Shown here one piece after another: positions 6,743 to 14,800 of a stretch of DNA of 21,217 nt. The translations under genes and the position numbers were made by a program. The stretch lies in contig DATBAV010000002.1 of assembly GCA_036271315.1 (NCBI GenBank), positions 1 through 21,217 of the forward strand. Direction: 5' to 3'. The DNA comes from VRUE01 sp036271315 (GTDB lineage: Bacteria; Actinomycetota; Thermoleophilia; Solirubrobacterales; 70-9). Each line of letters starts with the position of its first letter. Within the stretch, counting starts at the first letter, position 1. A model generated the notes under the pieces. The model had not been told where the DNA came from, searched no databases, and was given only the letters and a program-made list of their open reading frames with translations.

Positions 6743-6750
6743 CATAGTTT
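6743..6750 (+). promoter_or_regulatory. Possible -10 element for a leaderless transcript
   Basis: CATAGTTT stands out in very GC-rich DNA and ends 9 nt before ATG 6760, so transcription would begin at or next to the start codon. There is no Shine-Dalgarno for this gene, which agrees with leaderless expression. No -35 is recognisable. Confidence 0.3.
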
Positions 6751-6759
6751 CCGCCCCTG

Positions 6760-9129
6760 ATGATCGGGACCTACGCCTCGGCGGCGCTGATCTGCGCCGC
6801 CTCGCTGCTGGTTGGACACGCGATCCTCGGCCTCAGCGGCGGGGGCGAGTCGCGGCGCTGGCTGGCGCCCGCTGTCGGCTTCGGCGCCGTGCTGACGGTG
6901 ACCGGCTTCCTCGCCCGGGCGCCCGGGCACGCGACCAGCGCGACGATCGGCCTCGTCCTCCTCGCAATCGCCGCGGCCGCCCTGCTCTGGTGGCGACCTC
7001 GCGCGGTCAGCGGCGCCTCGCTGCTGCGCGAGAGCTGGCCGGTCGCGCTCCTCGTCGCCCTCGCCTTCTCGATCCCGTTCGCGATCAGCGGCCGCTGGGG
7101 CATCATCGGTGTCGGTTTCAACAACGACCTCGGCCTGCACCTGGCCTGGGCCGAGTGGCTGCGCAGCGGCCTCGGCCCGGCGCCGGAAGCCGGCTACCCG
7201 CTGGGACCGCACGCACTGGCCGCGGCGATCGCCGCGCTGCCGGGAATCGGCCTCGGCCAGGCTTTCGTCGGCGAGATCTTCGCGATCGGCATCCTCACCG
7301 CGCTCGTCACCCTGACCGCGCTCGACGACCTCGGCCCGTGGCGCCGGGTCCTCGCCGCGGTTCTCGTCGCAATCCCTTACCTCGGCGCCTCCTACTTCGC
7401 CCAGGGCGCCTTCAAGGAGACCGGCGAGGCGCTCTTCGTCCTCGCCTTCGCCCTGCTCCTGCACCGGCTCGAGCGCGAGCGGGGCGAGGCGGGCGCGCCG
7501 GCCTTCGGCACGGCGATCCTCGGCCTCACCCTGGCGACCGGGATCTTCTTCTCCTACAGCTTCGCCGGCCTCGCCTGGCCGCTGGTCATCTTCGCCATCT
7601 GGGCGCTCACCTTCGCCCCGTTGCGCCGGGCGCTGGCGCCGCGCTCATGGCCGGCGACCCTGCGCCAGCCGGCAACGCTGCTGATCGTCGCCGTGCTCGG
7701 CGTCCTCGCGGTGCTTACGGTCGTCGGTCCCTTCGCCTTCATCCACGGCTTCAACCGCGTCGCCGGCACCAACACCTACGGGCCGGTCTCGCCGGTCGAG
7801 GCGCTCGGCGTCTGGCCGGCCTCCAACTACCGCCTCAACGCCGCCGGCGGCGCCCAGCTGACCGGGCTGGCGACGGCGATCGCCGCGGTCGCGATCCTGC
7901 TCGGCGGCGCCTGGTGGCTGCGCCGGCGCAACTTCGCCGTGCCGGTGGCGCTCGCCGGCTGCACGCTGCTCTACCTCGCCTCGCTGGCCAGCAGCGGCGA
8001 GTACTCCCAGGCCAAGGCGCTGATGATCGCCGCGCCGCTGGCGATGCTGATCGCGATCCGCCCACTGCTCTTCGAGGCCGGCCGTGATCGAGTTCGCACT
8101 TCTTCGCCATATCGGCGAAGAAGTGCGAACTCACCGATGCGAGTTGCGTGGGTCGTGGTGGCGGTGGCGTTCATCGGCGGCGCCGTCTACTCGAGCCTGC
8201 TGGTCTTGCGCGACGCGCCGATCGGGCCGCCTGGGCACGGCTCCGAGCTGCAGGCCTTCATCCCGATCGTGCATGGCGAACCGGTCCTCTACGCCGGCCA
8301 GGACCGCTATGCCGCTTACGAGCTGATGGGCGCCGATACGCATGTGCCCCTGGTCGAGTTTCCCGACGCCGACGTCTCCCCCAGCCCGGAAAAGCCGTTC
8401 GATACCGGCGACGCCTACAGCCCGATCGACTTCGACTCCTTCTCGCACGCAACCCTCGACCGCTTTCCCTACGTGATCACCGGCCGCGCGGCCTGGAACA
8501 GCGAAGCTCCGTCGGGCTTCAAGCGAATCGCCGCCACCCCCTCATACATCCTCTGGAAGCGCACCGGCACGCCGCCCGAAAATCGCCACGTGCTGCTGGA
8601 GGGGACCGAACCCGCGGCGCACGCCGACTGCGCCTCGCCGGAGATCCGCATCCTCCTCGCCAGCGGCGGCCGCGCCTCGCTCTTCCCGGGAGCCGTGATC
8701 GGCGGCAAGGGTCGCTGGAGCCCGGCGGCGGAACTCGAAGCCGGTCAGAGCGCCTCCCAGACGCTGCGGCTACCCAGTGGCCGCTGGCGGCTCTCGATCC
8801 AGTACTTCTCCCCCATTGGCCTGACCCTGAGCGCGCCCGGCTTCGAACAGGCCCTGCCGGCTGCGCTCGACGGCCAGCGGCCGAACACGATCAGCCTCGC
8901 CAACGAGGGCCAGTTCTGGCCGGCCGGCGAAGTCCGCGGCAATAACCGGCCGATCCACTTCACGGTCAGCGCCGCCGACCCAAGCACCTTGCAGCGCCTG
9001 ACGGGCTATTCGGGCAAGGCGACTCTGGGAGAGATAGTCGCGGTACCGGCGAAAGCGCACCGCATTGTGCCTTTGAGCCAAGCCTGCAACGGGTGGATCG
9101 ACTGGTACGAATCCAACGAAGTTCCCTAA
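6760..9129 (+). CDS. Large polytopic membrane protein, GT-C glycosyltransferase-like
   Basis: 789-aa protein. Residues 1 to about 440 form many hydrophobic segments with loops such as FNNDLGLHLAWAEWL and GYPLGPHALAAAI. That pattern is like GT-C fold enzymes, which transfer sugars from lipid-linked donors on the outer membrane face; the acidic residue in NNDLGLH could be catalytic. A basic loop (GRDRVRTSSPYRRR, about 442-455) follows, then one more membrane segment (about 464-485), then a ~300-aa hydrophilic C-terminal domain expected outside the cell, containing cysteines and beta-rich sequence. The basic loop is encoded by a perfect 19-bp inverted repeat at 8090-8132, which looks inserted. 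No family is recognised with confidence; glycosyltransferase is inferred. It probably acts alone: a hairpin precedes it and the desaturase gene converges on it. Confidence 0.75.
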   Translation: MIGTYASAALICAASLLVGHAILGLSGGGESRRWLAPAVGFGAVLTVTGFLARAPGHATSATIGLVLLAIAAAALLWWRPRAVSGASLLRESWPVALLVALAFSIPFAISGRWGIIGVGFNNDLGLHLAWAEWLRSGLGPAPEAGYPLGPHALAAAIAALPGIGLGQAFVGEIFAIGILTALVTLTALDDLGPWRRVLAAVLVAIPYLGASYFAQGAFKETGEALFVLAFALLLHRLERERGEAGAPAFGTAILGLTLATGIFFSYSFAGLAWPLVIFAIWALTFAPLRRALAPRSWPATLRQPATLLIVAVLGVLAVLTVVGPFAFIHGFNRVAGTNTYGPVSPVEALGVWPASNYRLNAAGGAQLTGLATAIAAVAILLGGAWWLRRRNFAVPVALAGCTLLYLASLASSGEYSQAKALMIAAPLAMLIAIRPLLFEAGRDRVRTSSPYRRRSANSPMRVAWVVVAVAFIGGAVYSSLLVLRDAPIGPPGHGSELQAFIPIVHGEPVLYAGQDRYAAYELMGADTHVPLVEFPDADVSPSPEKPFDTGDAYSPIDFDSFSHATLDRFPYVITGRAAWNSEAPSGFKRIAATPSYILWKRTGTPPENRHVLLEGTEPAAHADCASPEIRILLASGGRASLFPGAVIGGKGRWSPAAELEAGQSASQTLRLPSGRWRLSIQYFSPIGLTLSAPGFEQALPAALDGQRPNTISLANEGQFWPAGEVRGNNRPIHFTVSAADPSTLQRLTGYSGKATLGEIVAVPAKAHRIVPLSQACNGWIDWYESNEVP
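8090..8132. repeat. Perfect 19-bp inverted repeat inside a coding sequence
   Basis: The left arm GAGTTCGCACTTCTTCGCC (8090-8108) and its exact reverse complement (8114-8132) flank a 5-nt centre ATATC. The whole lies inside the GT-C-like gene and is translated as part of an Arg-rich cytoplasmic loop. Such a long perfect stem is most unlikely by chance. A rough direct similarity flanks it: GATCGAGTTCG at the left boundary against GATGCGAGTTGCG at 8136-8148. No second copy occurs in the window. Confidence 0.9.
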
Positions 9130-9155
9130 GCGACCGAGGACGCCGACATGCGCCG
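9130..9155. repeat. 26-bp intergenic repeat, copy 2
   Basis: Matches 5317-5342 at 25 of 26 bases. It starts on the base after the TAA stop of the membrane protein and ends one base before the stop codon of the convergent desaturase, so it fills the entire gap between the two genes. Confidence 0.65.
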
Positions 9156-9156
9156 G

Positions 9157-10083
9157 TCAGGCGGCCTTAGAGGCCATGCGCTCGGGGGAGACGCGAACCA
9201 CGTCCCAGACCAGACCGAGCTTCTCCAGCGAGTCGATGACCACGGCGGAGAGGTCGAATTGCCAGCGGCCGAGGCCGTGAGTGGCGGAGGTGGGGAAGGC
9301 GTGGTGGTTGTTGTGCCAGGCCTCGCCAAAGGTCGGGATCGCGATCAGGGCCAGGTTGCGCGACTCGTCGGCGGTCTCGAAGTCGCGGTTGCCGAAGACG
9401 TGGCAGAGCGAGTTGATGCTGTAGGTGAAGTGGTGCAGGACGAAGACGCGGACGAGGCCGCCCCAGAGCAGGCCAGTGACCGCGGCGAAGAAGGTGCCGC
9501 CAATCACCCAGCCGAGCGCGAAGGGCAGCATCAGCCCCCCGATCGCCCAGTAGAGGAAGGTGCGGTCGACCCAGTTGATTACCGGGTCCTTGATCAGGTC
9601 CGGCGCGAAGCGTTCCTTGTTGCCGCGCTGGGTGTGGATGAAGAGCCAGCCCATGTGAGCGTGGAAGAGGCCGCGCATTGCCCCGGACCAGCCGTGGCCG
9701 TGGTCGACGTGGGGGCTGTGCGGGTCCCCCTCTTCGTCGGAGAAGGCGTGGTGCTTGCGGTGGTCGGCGACCCAGGAGATCACCGGCCCCTCGATCGCCG
9801 CCGAGCCGAGGATCGCCAGCAGGCCGTGCAGCCATGTCTTCGCCTTGAAGCTGCGGTGAGTGAGGTGGCGGTGGAAGCCAACCGTGATCCCGAGCCCCGT
9901 GAACAGATACATGCCGAGGAAGAGGAAGATGTCGCTCCAGTGCAGGGCCTTGCCCCAGACCTGCCAACCCGCCAGACCGAGTGCTACGAAGGGGACCAGC
10001 GTCACCAGGCCGGTGATGATCCGGTCGCGGGTCTCGTTGGCGACCGGCTGAATATCTGAGGGGAGAACGCCGCTGCTTTCCAT
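9157..10083 (-). CDS. Acyl-CoA/acyl-lipid desaturase (delta-9 type)
   Basis: Membrane di-iron desaturase that introduces a cis double bond into acyl chains, adjusting membrane fluidity. The three histidine boxes are intact: HRHLTH (71-76), HRKHH (108-112) and HNNHH (257-261, in EAWHNNHHAF). Hydrophobic segments lie near 23-40, 52-69, 86-104 and 177-205. The 308-aa length and box spacing fit the stearoyl-CoA desaturase-like (fatty acid desaturase type 1) family. ATG 10083 lacks a Shine-Dalgarno, but TATGAT at 10100-10095 suggests a nearly leaderless mRNA. It is divergent from a cyclopropane fatty acid synthase gene, which would use the double bond this enzyme makes. Confidence 0.93.
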   Translation of the reverse strand: MESSGVLPSDIQPVANETRDRIITGLVTLVPFVALGLAGWQVWGKALHWSDIFLFLGMYLFTGLGITVGFHRHLTHRSFKAKTWLHGLLAILGSAAIEGPVISWVADHRKHHAFSDEEGDPHSPHVDHGHGWSGAMRGLFHAHMGWLFIHTQRGNKERFAPDLIKDPVINWVDRTFLYWAIGGLMLPFALGWVIGGTFFAAVTGLLWGGLVRVFVLHHFTYSINSLCHVFGNRDFETADESRNLALIAIPTFGEAWHNNHHAFPTSATHGLGRWQFDLSAVVIDSLEKLGLVWDVVRVSPERMASKAA

Positions 10084-10170
10084 TCGGAGCCGCGATCATA
10101 CGGGCTGCGACCCGGGGAAAGGTAAAGTCGCCTCGCCCTCGACAACCTTCCCGCCGAAAGGAGCCGCGGT
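10084..10170. promoter_or_regulatory. Shared divergent promoter region, desaturase / CFA synthase
   Basis: An 87-nt gap between divergent starts. Leftward, TATGAT (10100-10095) is a good -10 for the desaturase, 11 nt from its ATG. Rightward, TAAAGT (10123-10128) is a candidate -10 for the CFA synthase, giving a leader of about 35 nt. Neither has a good -35. The two elements are only 22 nt apart, so the promoters overlap and may be co-regulated or mutually exclusive. Confidence 0.45.
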
Positions 10171-11376
10171 TTGGCGTTCTCCAGCACCGCACCACTGCGC
10201 CGCGAGATCGAAGCACGCATCCCCGAGCGACCCTTCACGGTCGAGTTCTGGGACGGTACGCAACTGCCCTCTACCGACGGCGGCGGGCCCACCTTCTACA
10301 TCCGCTCGCCGCGCGCCGCCGCCCACGTCCTGCGCGCCCCCGGCCAACTCGGGCTCGGCCGCGCCTACGTCAGCGGCGAGATCGAGGTCGACGACATGGA
10401 CGCAGTGATCGCCCTGCTCGACAGCTGGGACCCGCCGAGCCTCGAGGGCGCCGACAAGCGCGCGCTGCTGCTGGGCGCGGTCCGGGCCGCGGGCATCGTC
10501 AAGCCGCCGCCCCGCCCGCAGGCGGAGCTGCGGCCCAGCGGCAAGCGCCACAGCAAGGAGCGCGACGCCCGCGCCGTGCGCCATCACTACGACGTCTCCA
10601 ACGAGTTCTTCGAGATCTTCCTCGGCGAGACGATGGTCTACAGCTGCGCGATTTTCTCGCGCGGGGCGAGCACCCTGAAGGAGGCCCAGGAAGAGAAGCT
10701 GGAGACGGTCGCCCGCAAGCTGGCGCTGAAGGAGGGCGACCGCGTGCTCGACGTCGGCTGCGGCTGGGGCGGCTTCCCGCTCTGGGCGGCGACCAAGCAC
10801 GGCGCCAGCGTCGTCGGCATCACCCTCTCCGCTCCGCAGGCCGAAAAGGCTCGCGAACGGGCGGAGGCAGCCGGCGTCGCCGACCGGGTCGAGATCCACG
10901 TGATGGACTACCGCGACCTCGCCGGCGAGCGCTTCGACGCGATCGCCAGCATCGGCATGGTCGAGCACGTCGGCGCCTCGCAGATCGACCTCTACGCGCA
11001 GACCCTCGCCGGCCTGCTGGAGCCGGGCGGGCGCCTGCTCAACCACGGCATCACCCGGCTGCGCCACACCGACGCCGAGGCGGGTGCCTTCTCGGAGCGC
11101 TACGTCTTCCCCGACGCCGCCCCGCTGCACCTCTCGCGCAACCTGATGGCGCTCGAACGGGCCGGCTTCGTCACCCACCACGTCGAGGACTTCGCGCCCG
11201 ACTACGCCGAGACGCTGCGCCACTGGGCCAAGAACCTCGACGACAACCTCGACGAGGCCATTCGCCTGGCGGGACCCGAACGGGTGCGCGTCTGGCGCCT
11301 CTACCTGCGCGCCGCTCGCAACGGCTTCCTCTCCGGCTTCACCTCGATCTACCAGGCGCGCTGCTCGCTGGGCTGA
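10171..11376 (+). CDS. cfa: Cyclopropane-fatty-acyl-phospholipid synthase family protein
   Basis: 401-aa SAM-dependent methyltransferase that adds a methylene across the double bond of phospholipid acyl chains. The N-terminal ~130 aa is the usual lipid-binding region. YDVSNEFFEIFLG (140-152) and YSCAIF (157-162) are family signatures. The SAM-binding glycine-rich loop is VLDVGCGWGG (192-201), and SIGMVEHVG (260-268) carries the conserved E-H pair. The TTG start at 10171 is well supported by AAAGGAG at 10157-10163 (7-nt spacing). Mycolic acid cyclopropane synthases are related, but lineage and neighbours favour a membrane-phospholipid role. It pairs functionally with the divergent desaturase. 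Confidence 0.92.
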   Translation: MAFSSTAPLRREIEARIPERPFTVEFWDGTQLPSTDGGGPTFYIRSPRAAAHVLRAPGQLGLGRAYVSGEIEVDDMDAVIALLDSWDPPSLEGADKRALLLGAVRAAGIVKPPPRPQAELRPSGKRHSKERDARAVRHHYDVSNEFFEIFLGETMVYSCAIFSRGASTLKEAQEEKLETVARKLALKEGDRVLDVGCGWGGFPLWAATKHGASVVGITLSAPQAEKARERAEAAGVADRVEIHVMDYRDLAGERFDAIASIGMVEHVGASQIDLYAQTLAGLLEPGGRLLNHGITRLRHTDAEAGAFSERYVFPDAAPLHLSRNLMALERAGFVTHHVEDFAPDYAETLRHWAKNLDDNLDEAIRLAGPERVRVWRLYLRAARNGFLSGFTSIYQARCSLG

Positions 11377-11387
11377 GGAGCCGGCCC

Positions 11388-11402
11388 GGCGCTGGCGCCA
11401 GC
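11388..11402. terminator. Palindromic hairpin after the CFA synthase gene
   Basis: GGCGC-TG-GCGCC and the overlapping palindrome GCTGGCGCCAGC lie 11-26 nt after the CFA stop. They could form a short hairpin or act as a protein-binding site; no T-tract follows. Confidence 0.3.
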
Positions 11403-11423
11403 TTAACCACAGCTACTTCCTGC

Positions 11424-11438
11424 CTCGGTATAAACGAG
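11424..11438 (+). promoter_or_regulatory. Candidate promoter/operator of the HTH regulator
   Basis: TATAAA (11429-11434) is a plausible -10 giving a leader of about 45 nt. It is bracketed by CTCG (11424-11427) and CGAG (11435-11438), a short dyad that could be an autoregulatory site. No clear -35 is present. Confidence 0.35.
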
Positions 11439-11485
11439 CCGGTCCTTTTAACGCAGTTCGCGATCTCGGGAGGATTGGGGGCAGG

Positions 11486-11818
11486 GTGAGTGCATCTGCA
11501 GCAGCGCTATCGAGGAGTGCCCAGATGGGGCACTGGCTGGACGGGATCGCCGACCCCGTGCGCCTTCAGATCCTGCGCTCGTTGAGCAAGGTGCCCGAGG
11601 CGACCGCATCCGAGTTGGCCGACCTGAGCCCCGCCAGCTACCGGACGCTGCGCCGCCATCTCGAGGCGCTGGAGACGCTCGACGTGGTGCGGTCCCATCC
11701 GGGCACGAGCGACGGCGAGAGGTCGGGGCGTCCCGCCACCCGCTTCAGCCTCAGCCCCGACGTCCGCGACAGCGTCCGCGCCACGTTCGCGCGCACCCCC
11801 CAGCGGCGCCAGCGATAG
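11486..11818 (+). CDS. Winged-helix transcriptional regulator, ArsR-like
   Basis: 110-aa protein made almost entirely of a winged HTH: WLDGIADPVRLQILRSLSK (helices 1-2), EATASELADLSPASYRTLRRHLEALETLDVV (HTH and recognition helix), then a wing region DGERSGRPATRFSLSP. This pattern fits ArsR/HTH_20-type repressors. No cysteine cluster for metal sensing is visible, so the signal is unknown. GTG 11486 follows GGGAGG at 11468-11473, a long 12-nt spacing; ATG 11525 (MGHWLDG) is an alternative. The stop codon is 1 nt from that of the convergent MMPL gene. Targets may include itself, the MMPL unit or the lipid genes to the left; this is inferred from position only. Confidence 0.8.
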   Translation: MSASAAALSRSAQMGHWLDGIADPVRLQILRSLSKVPEATASELADLSPASYRTLRRHLEALETLDVVRSHPGTSDGERSGRPATRFSLSPDVRDSVRATFARTPQRRQR

Positions 11819-11819
11819 C

Positions 11820-14800
11820 TCAGGCCGCGTCCCCCTCCGCCCGCGCGGGGGTGGGCGATTCGCCCGGCAGCAGCCTGTCGAGCCAGCGTGGCATCCACCA
11901 GCAGCGGTCTCCGAGCCAGAGCATCACCGCTGGCACGACGATCAGCCTGACGATGAAGGCGTCGATGAAGACCGCGATCGCCTGCGCCACACCGAAGTTG
12001 CGAAGCGACATCAGCCCGGAGACCGAGAAGGAGAGGAAGACCGTGATCATGATCACCGCCGCTCCCGTGACCACGTGCGCGGTGCGGTCGAGACCGAGCG
12101 TGATCGCCTGCCTGGTCGAGCCGGTTCGCAGGTATTCCTCTCGGATCCGCGCGAAGACGAAGACCTCGTAGTCGATCGCCAGGCCGAAGATCACCATGAT
12201 CGCTCCCGGCACCACGGTGACGTCCACGTAACCGGGGCCGCCGAGCAAGGAGGTGTTGAAGAGGAGGGCCAGCACACCGAAGCTGGCGCTGACGGTGAGC
12301 AGGTTGATCACCGTAGCCAGGAGCGGGATCGTCAGCGAACGCAGCAGCGGGATCAGGATCAGGAGGCTGATCAAGGCCATCGCCAGGCGCATCGGGCCGG
12401 CCTGGCCACGGAACTCGTCGTTGACGTCCATGGCGACCGGGCCAACCCCGCCGACGAGGACCCGGGCGCCCGTCTGCCTCGCGAGGCCTTCGGCGTCGGC
12501 TTCGAGCCGCTGCGTCGTTTCCTTCGCCGCCTCGGTGGTCGTTTCGTTCTTGGGGATGACGAGGACGCGCGCGTCGGTGCCACCGTGGTCGATGCTGACC
12601 AGCGCGCCGATCTTGCTCCGCTGCTCAGGGGGACTGCCATCCAGCGCGGCGAGGACGAAGTAGCCGGAGTGGAAGAGGCCAGGGGAGCGCTGTCGCAGCA
12701 GGGCCAGCGGCGATTGCCCGCCGCCCGCCTTGCGACCGCTTTCCAGAGCATTGCCGATGCGGCGCAGGGCACGTGGGAGCGCGCGGGACTTTGTGGCGCC
12801 TTCGCTGAGCCCGCTGGCGAGACGGCCGCTGCCCCCGTCGAGCAGCTCCAGCCCACCGTCCAGCCGTTTCGCCCCGCTGCTCAAGCGCCGCAACGCGGGC
12901 GATAGCACTTCGCCGCCGTGGTTGAGCGCGGCAACGCCGTTGGAGACCCGCTGGCTGCCGGTGGCGATGCGGCGCAGCCCGTGGTCCAGGCCGGCCGATG
13001 CATCGGCGAGCTTTTCGAATCCCTTGCTCGCCTTGCGGCCGTTCTTGGCCATCTGGGAGGCCAGGTACTCGCCGACTTCGAACTGGCCTTCGGCCCCTTC
13101 GATGCCTTCTCCTAGGCCGCGGTAGTTCGGATCGTCCGCTTCCCCGGTATGTGGATTCCTCCCCGTCACCTTCATGCCCGCTTCTTCGACGGCGGCGAGC
13201 GCGGCCGCATATTCGGGGTCGCTGCGACCGCTCGTCATCCGCTGAAGAGCGCCGAGAGCCGCCGCGAGCTGGGCTTCGGCGTCGTGCAGGGGAGCGTGAA
13301 GCACTTCGAGGCGTTCCTGCCCGGAGAGCATCGCGTTCTTGAAGATCCGCGCGCTGCCCTGGATTTCGTCCGTCTTTTCCGCCGCCTGCGCGATCCCGTT
13401 GGCGAGCAGGCCGGCGCCGGTGCTCGCCTTTGCCGTTCCCCGGGCGAGCCGGCCGCTGCCTTCGTCGACCTGACCGAGACCTTCGCTCAGCTGGCCGGAC
13501 CCATCGCTGGTTGCTTCCAGGCCACTGGCCAGCGCCCCCGCTCCGTCGCTAGCGGCGCCAACGCCCGCGTTGAGCGCGCGCGAGCCGGCGGCGGCGGCCG
13601 CCAGGCCCTTCGTGCTCCCGGCCGCGCCCTTGCCGAGACGGACAAGGCCAGATTCGAGCCGGTCCAGGCCGTGTTCCTGCTTCACCAGGCCGTCTTCGAA
13701 GCCGTCGGTGAGCCGTCGGGCGCCGCGCTCGATCGGGGCCAGGCCGGCAGTGCTAGCGACCCCTGGGTCAGCTTCCACCTTGCGCTGGAAATCGGCGATC
13801 GCCTTCAAGCGTTGCGGGGAGGTGACGGGCTTGCCGCGGCCGTCGATGACCACTTCCGTCGGCGAGACCCAGCCCGGCCCCAGGGCGCGTTCGATCTCTT
13901 CCTGTTGGGTGCGGGCAGGATCGCCACTGGGAAGCAGGCCGGCGGTCGCGATGCCCGAGTGCAGGTTGAAGGCAACGGCCGCGAGAACCACCAGCGCGAA
14001 GATGAGCGCCAGCACCACGCCGGGGCGGTCGATGACGCGGCGGCTCCAGCGCAGGGGCGCCACGCCCCCTGAGCGGCGCGGGGGCAGCGCCCAGCGATCG
14101 AGGTGGCGGCCGAACAGCGTCAGCAGAGCCGGCACGATGCAAAGGGCCGAGAAGACGCTCAGCACCGCGGCGATCCCGACGCCGATCGCCACCGAGCGGA
14201 TGAGCAAGCCCGGGAGTACGAGCTGGGCGACGAACATCGCCAGCAGAAGGGCGCCCCCCGCCGGCAGGATCGATCGTGCCGTCGCGGTGACCGTGGCCAC
14301 CATTGCCTCAGGCAGCTCGGCGTGTTTTCGTTCCTCCCGGAAGCGCGAGACCACCAGCAACGAGTAGTCCACTCCGAGCGCCAGGCCCATCATCGCGCTG
14401 ACGCCGATCACGAAGAGATCGAGTTCGACGAAGTTCAGCAAGATGCTGAGGATCCCGCGTGTCGCCACGACGATGGAGCCGCCGACGAGCAAAGGGGTGA
14501 GCGCAGCGAGGGCCGATCTGAAGACGAGCATCAGCACCAGCAGCAGCACCGGCAGCGCGATCAACTGTCCCACCTTCGCCGAGTTGGTGAGCGATTCGTG
14601 CAGCGAGTCGATCACCACCGGCAGGCCCGCGATGCTCGGCTTGACCGGGCCCCCGATCGTCCTGTCCACCTGCCGTTGAAGCGGCGGGAGAAGTCCTGAG
14701 ACGGAATCGTCGCCGGAGCTCGCGGTTCGCACCAGCAGCGCAGCGACGCCAGGGCGCGGGCTGAGTCCTTCGACGACCGCGCCACCGTCCCAAGGCGAGG

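Noticed and set aside
6282..8087. 601-aa plus-strand frame spanning the MBL and GT-C-like genes
   Set aside because: Arg/Pro/Ala-rich frameshift shadow crossing a gene boundary and a hairpin; the overlapping frames have recognisable metal-binding and membrane features.
10096..11223. 375-aa frame antisense to the CFA synthase
   Set aside because: No motif, compositional shadow; the plus strand has the SAM-binding and family signatures with a strong Shine-Dalgarno.
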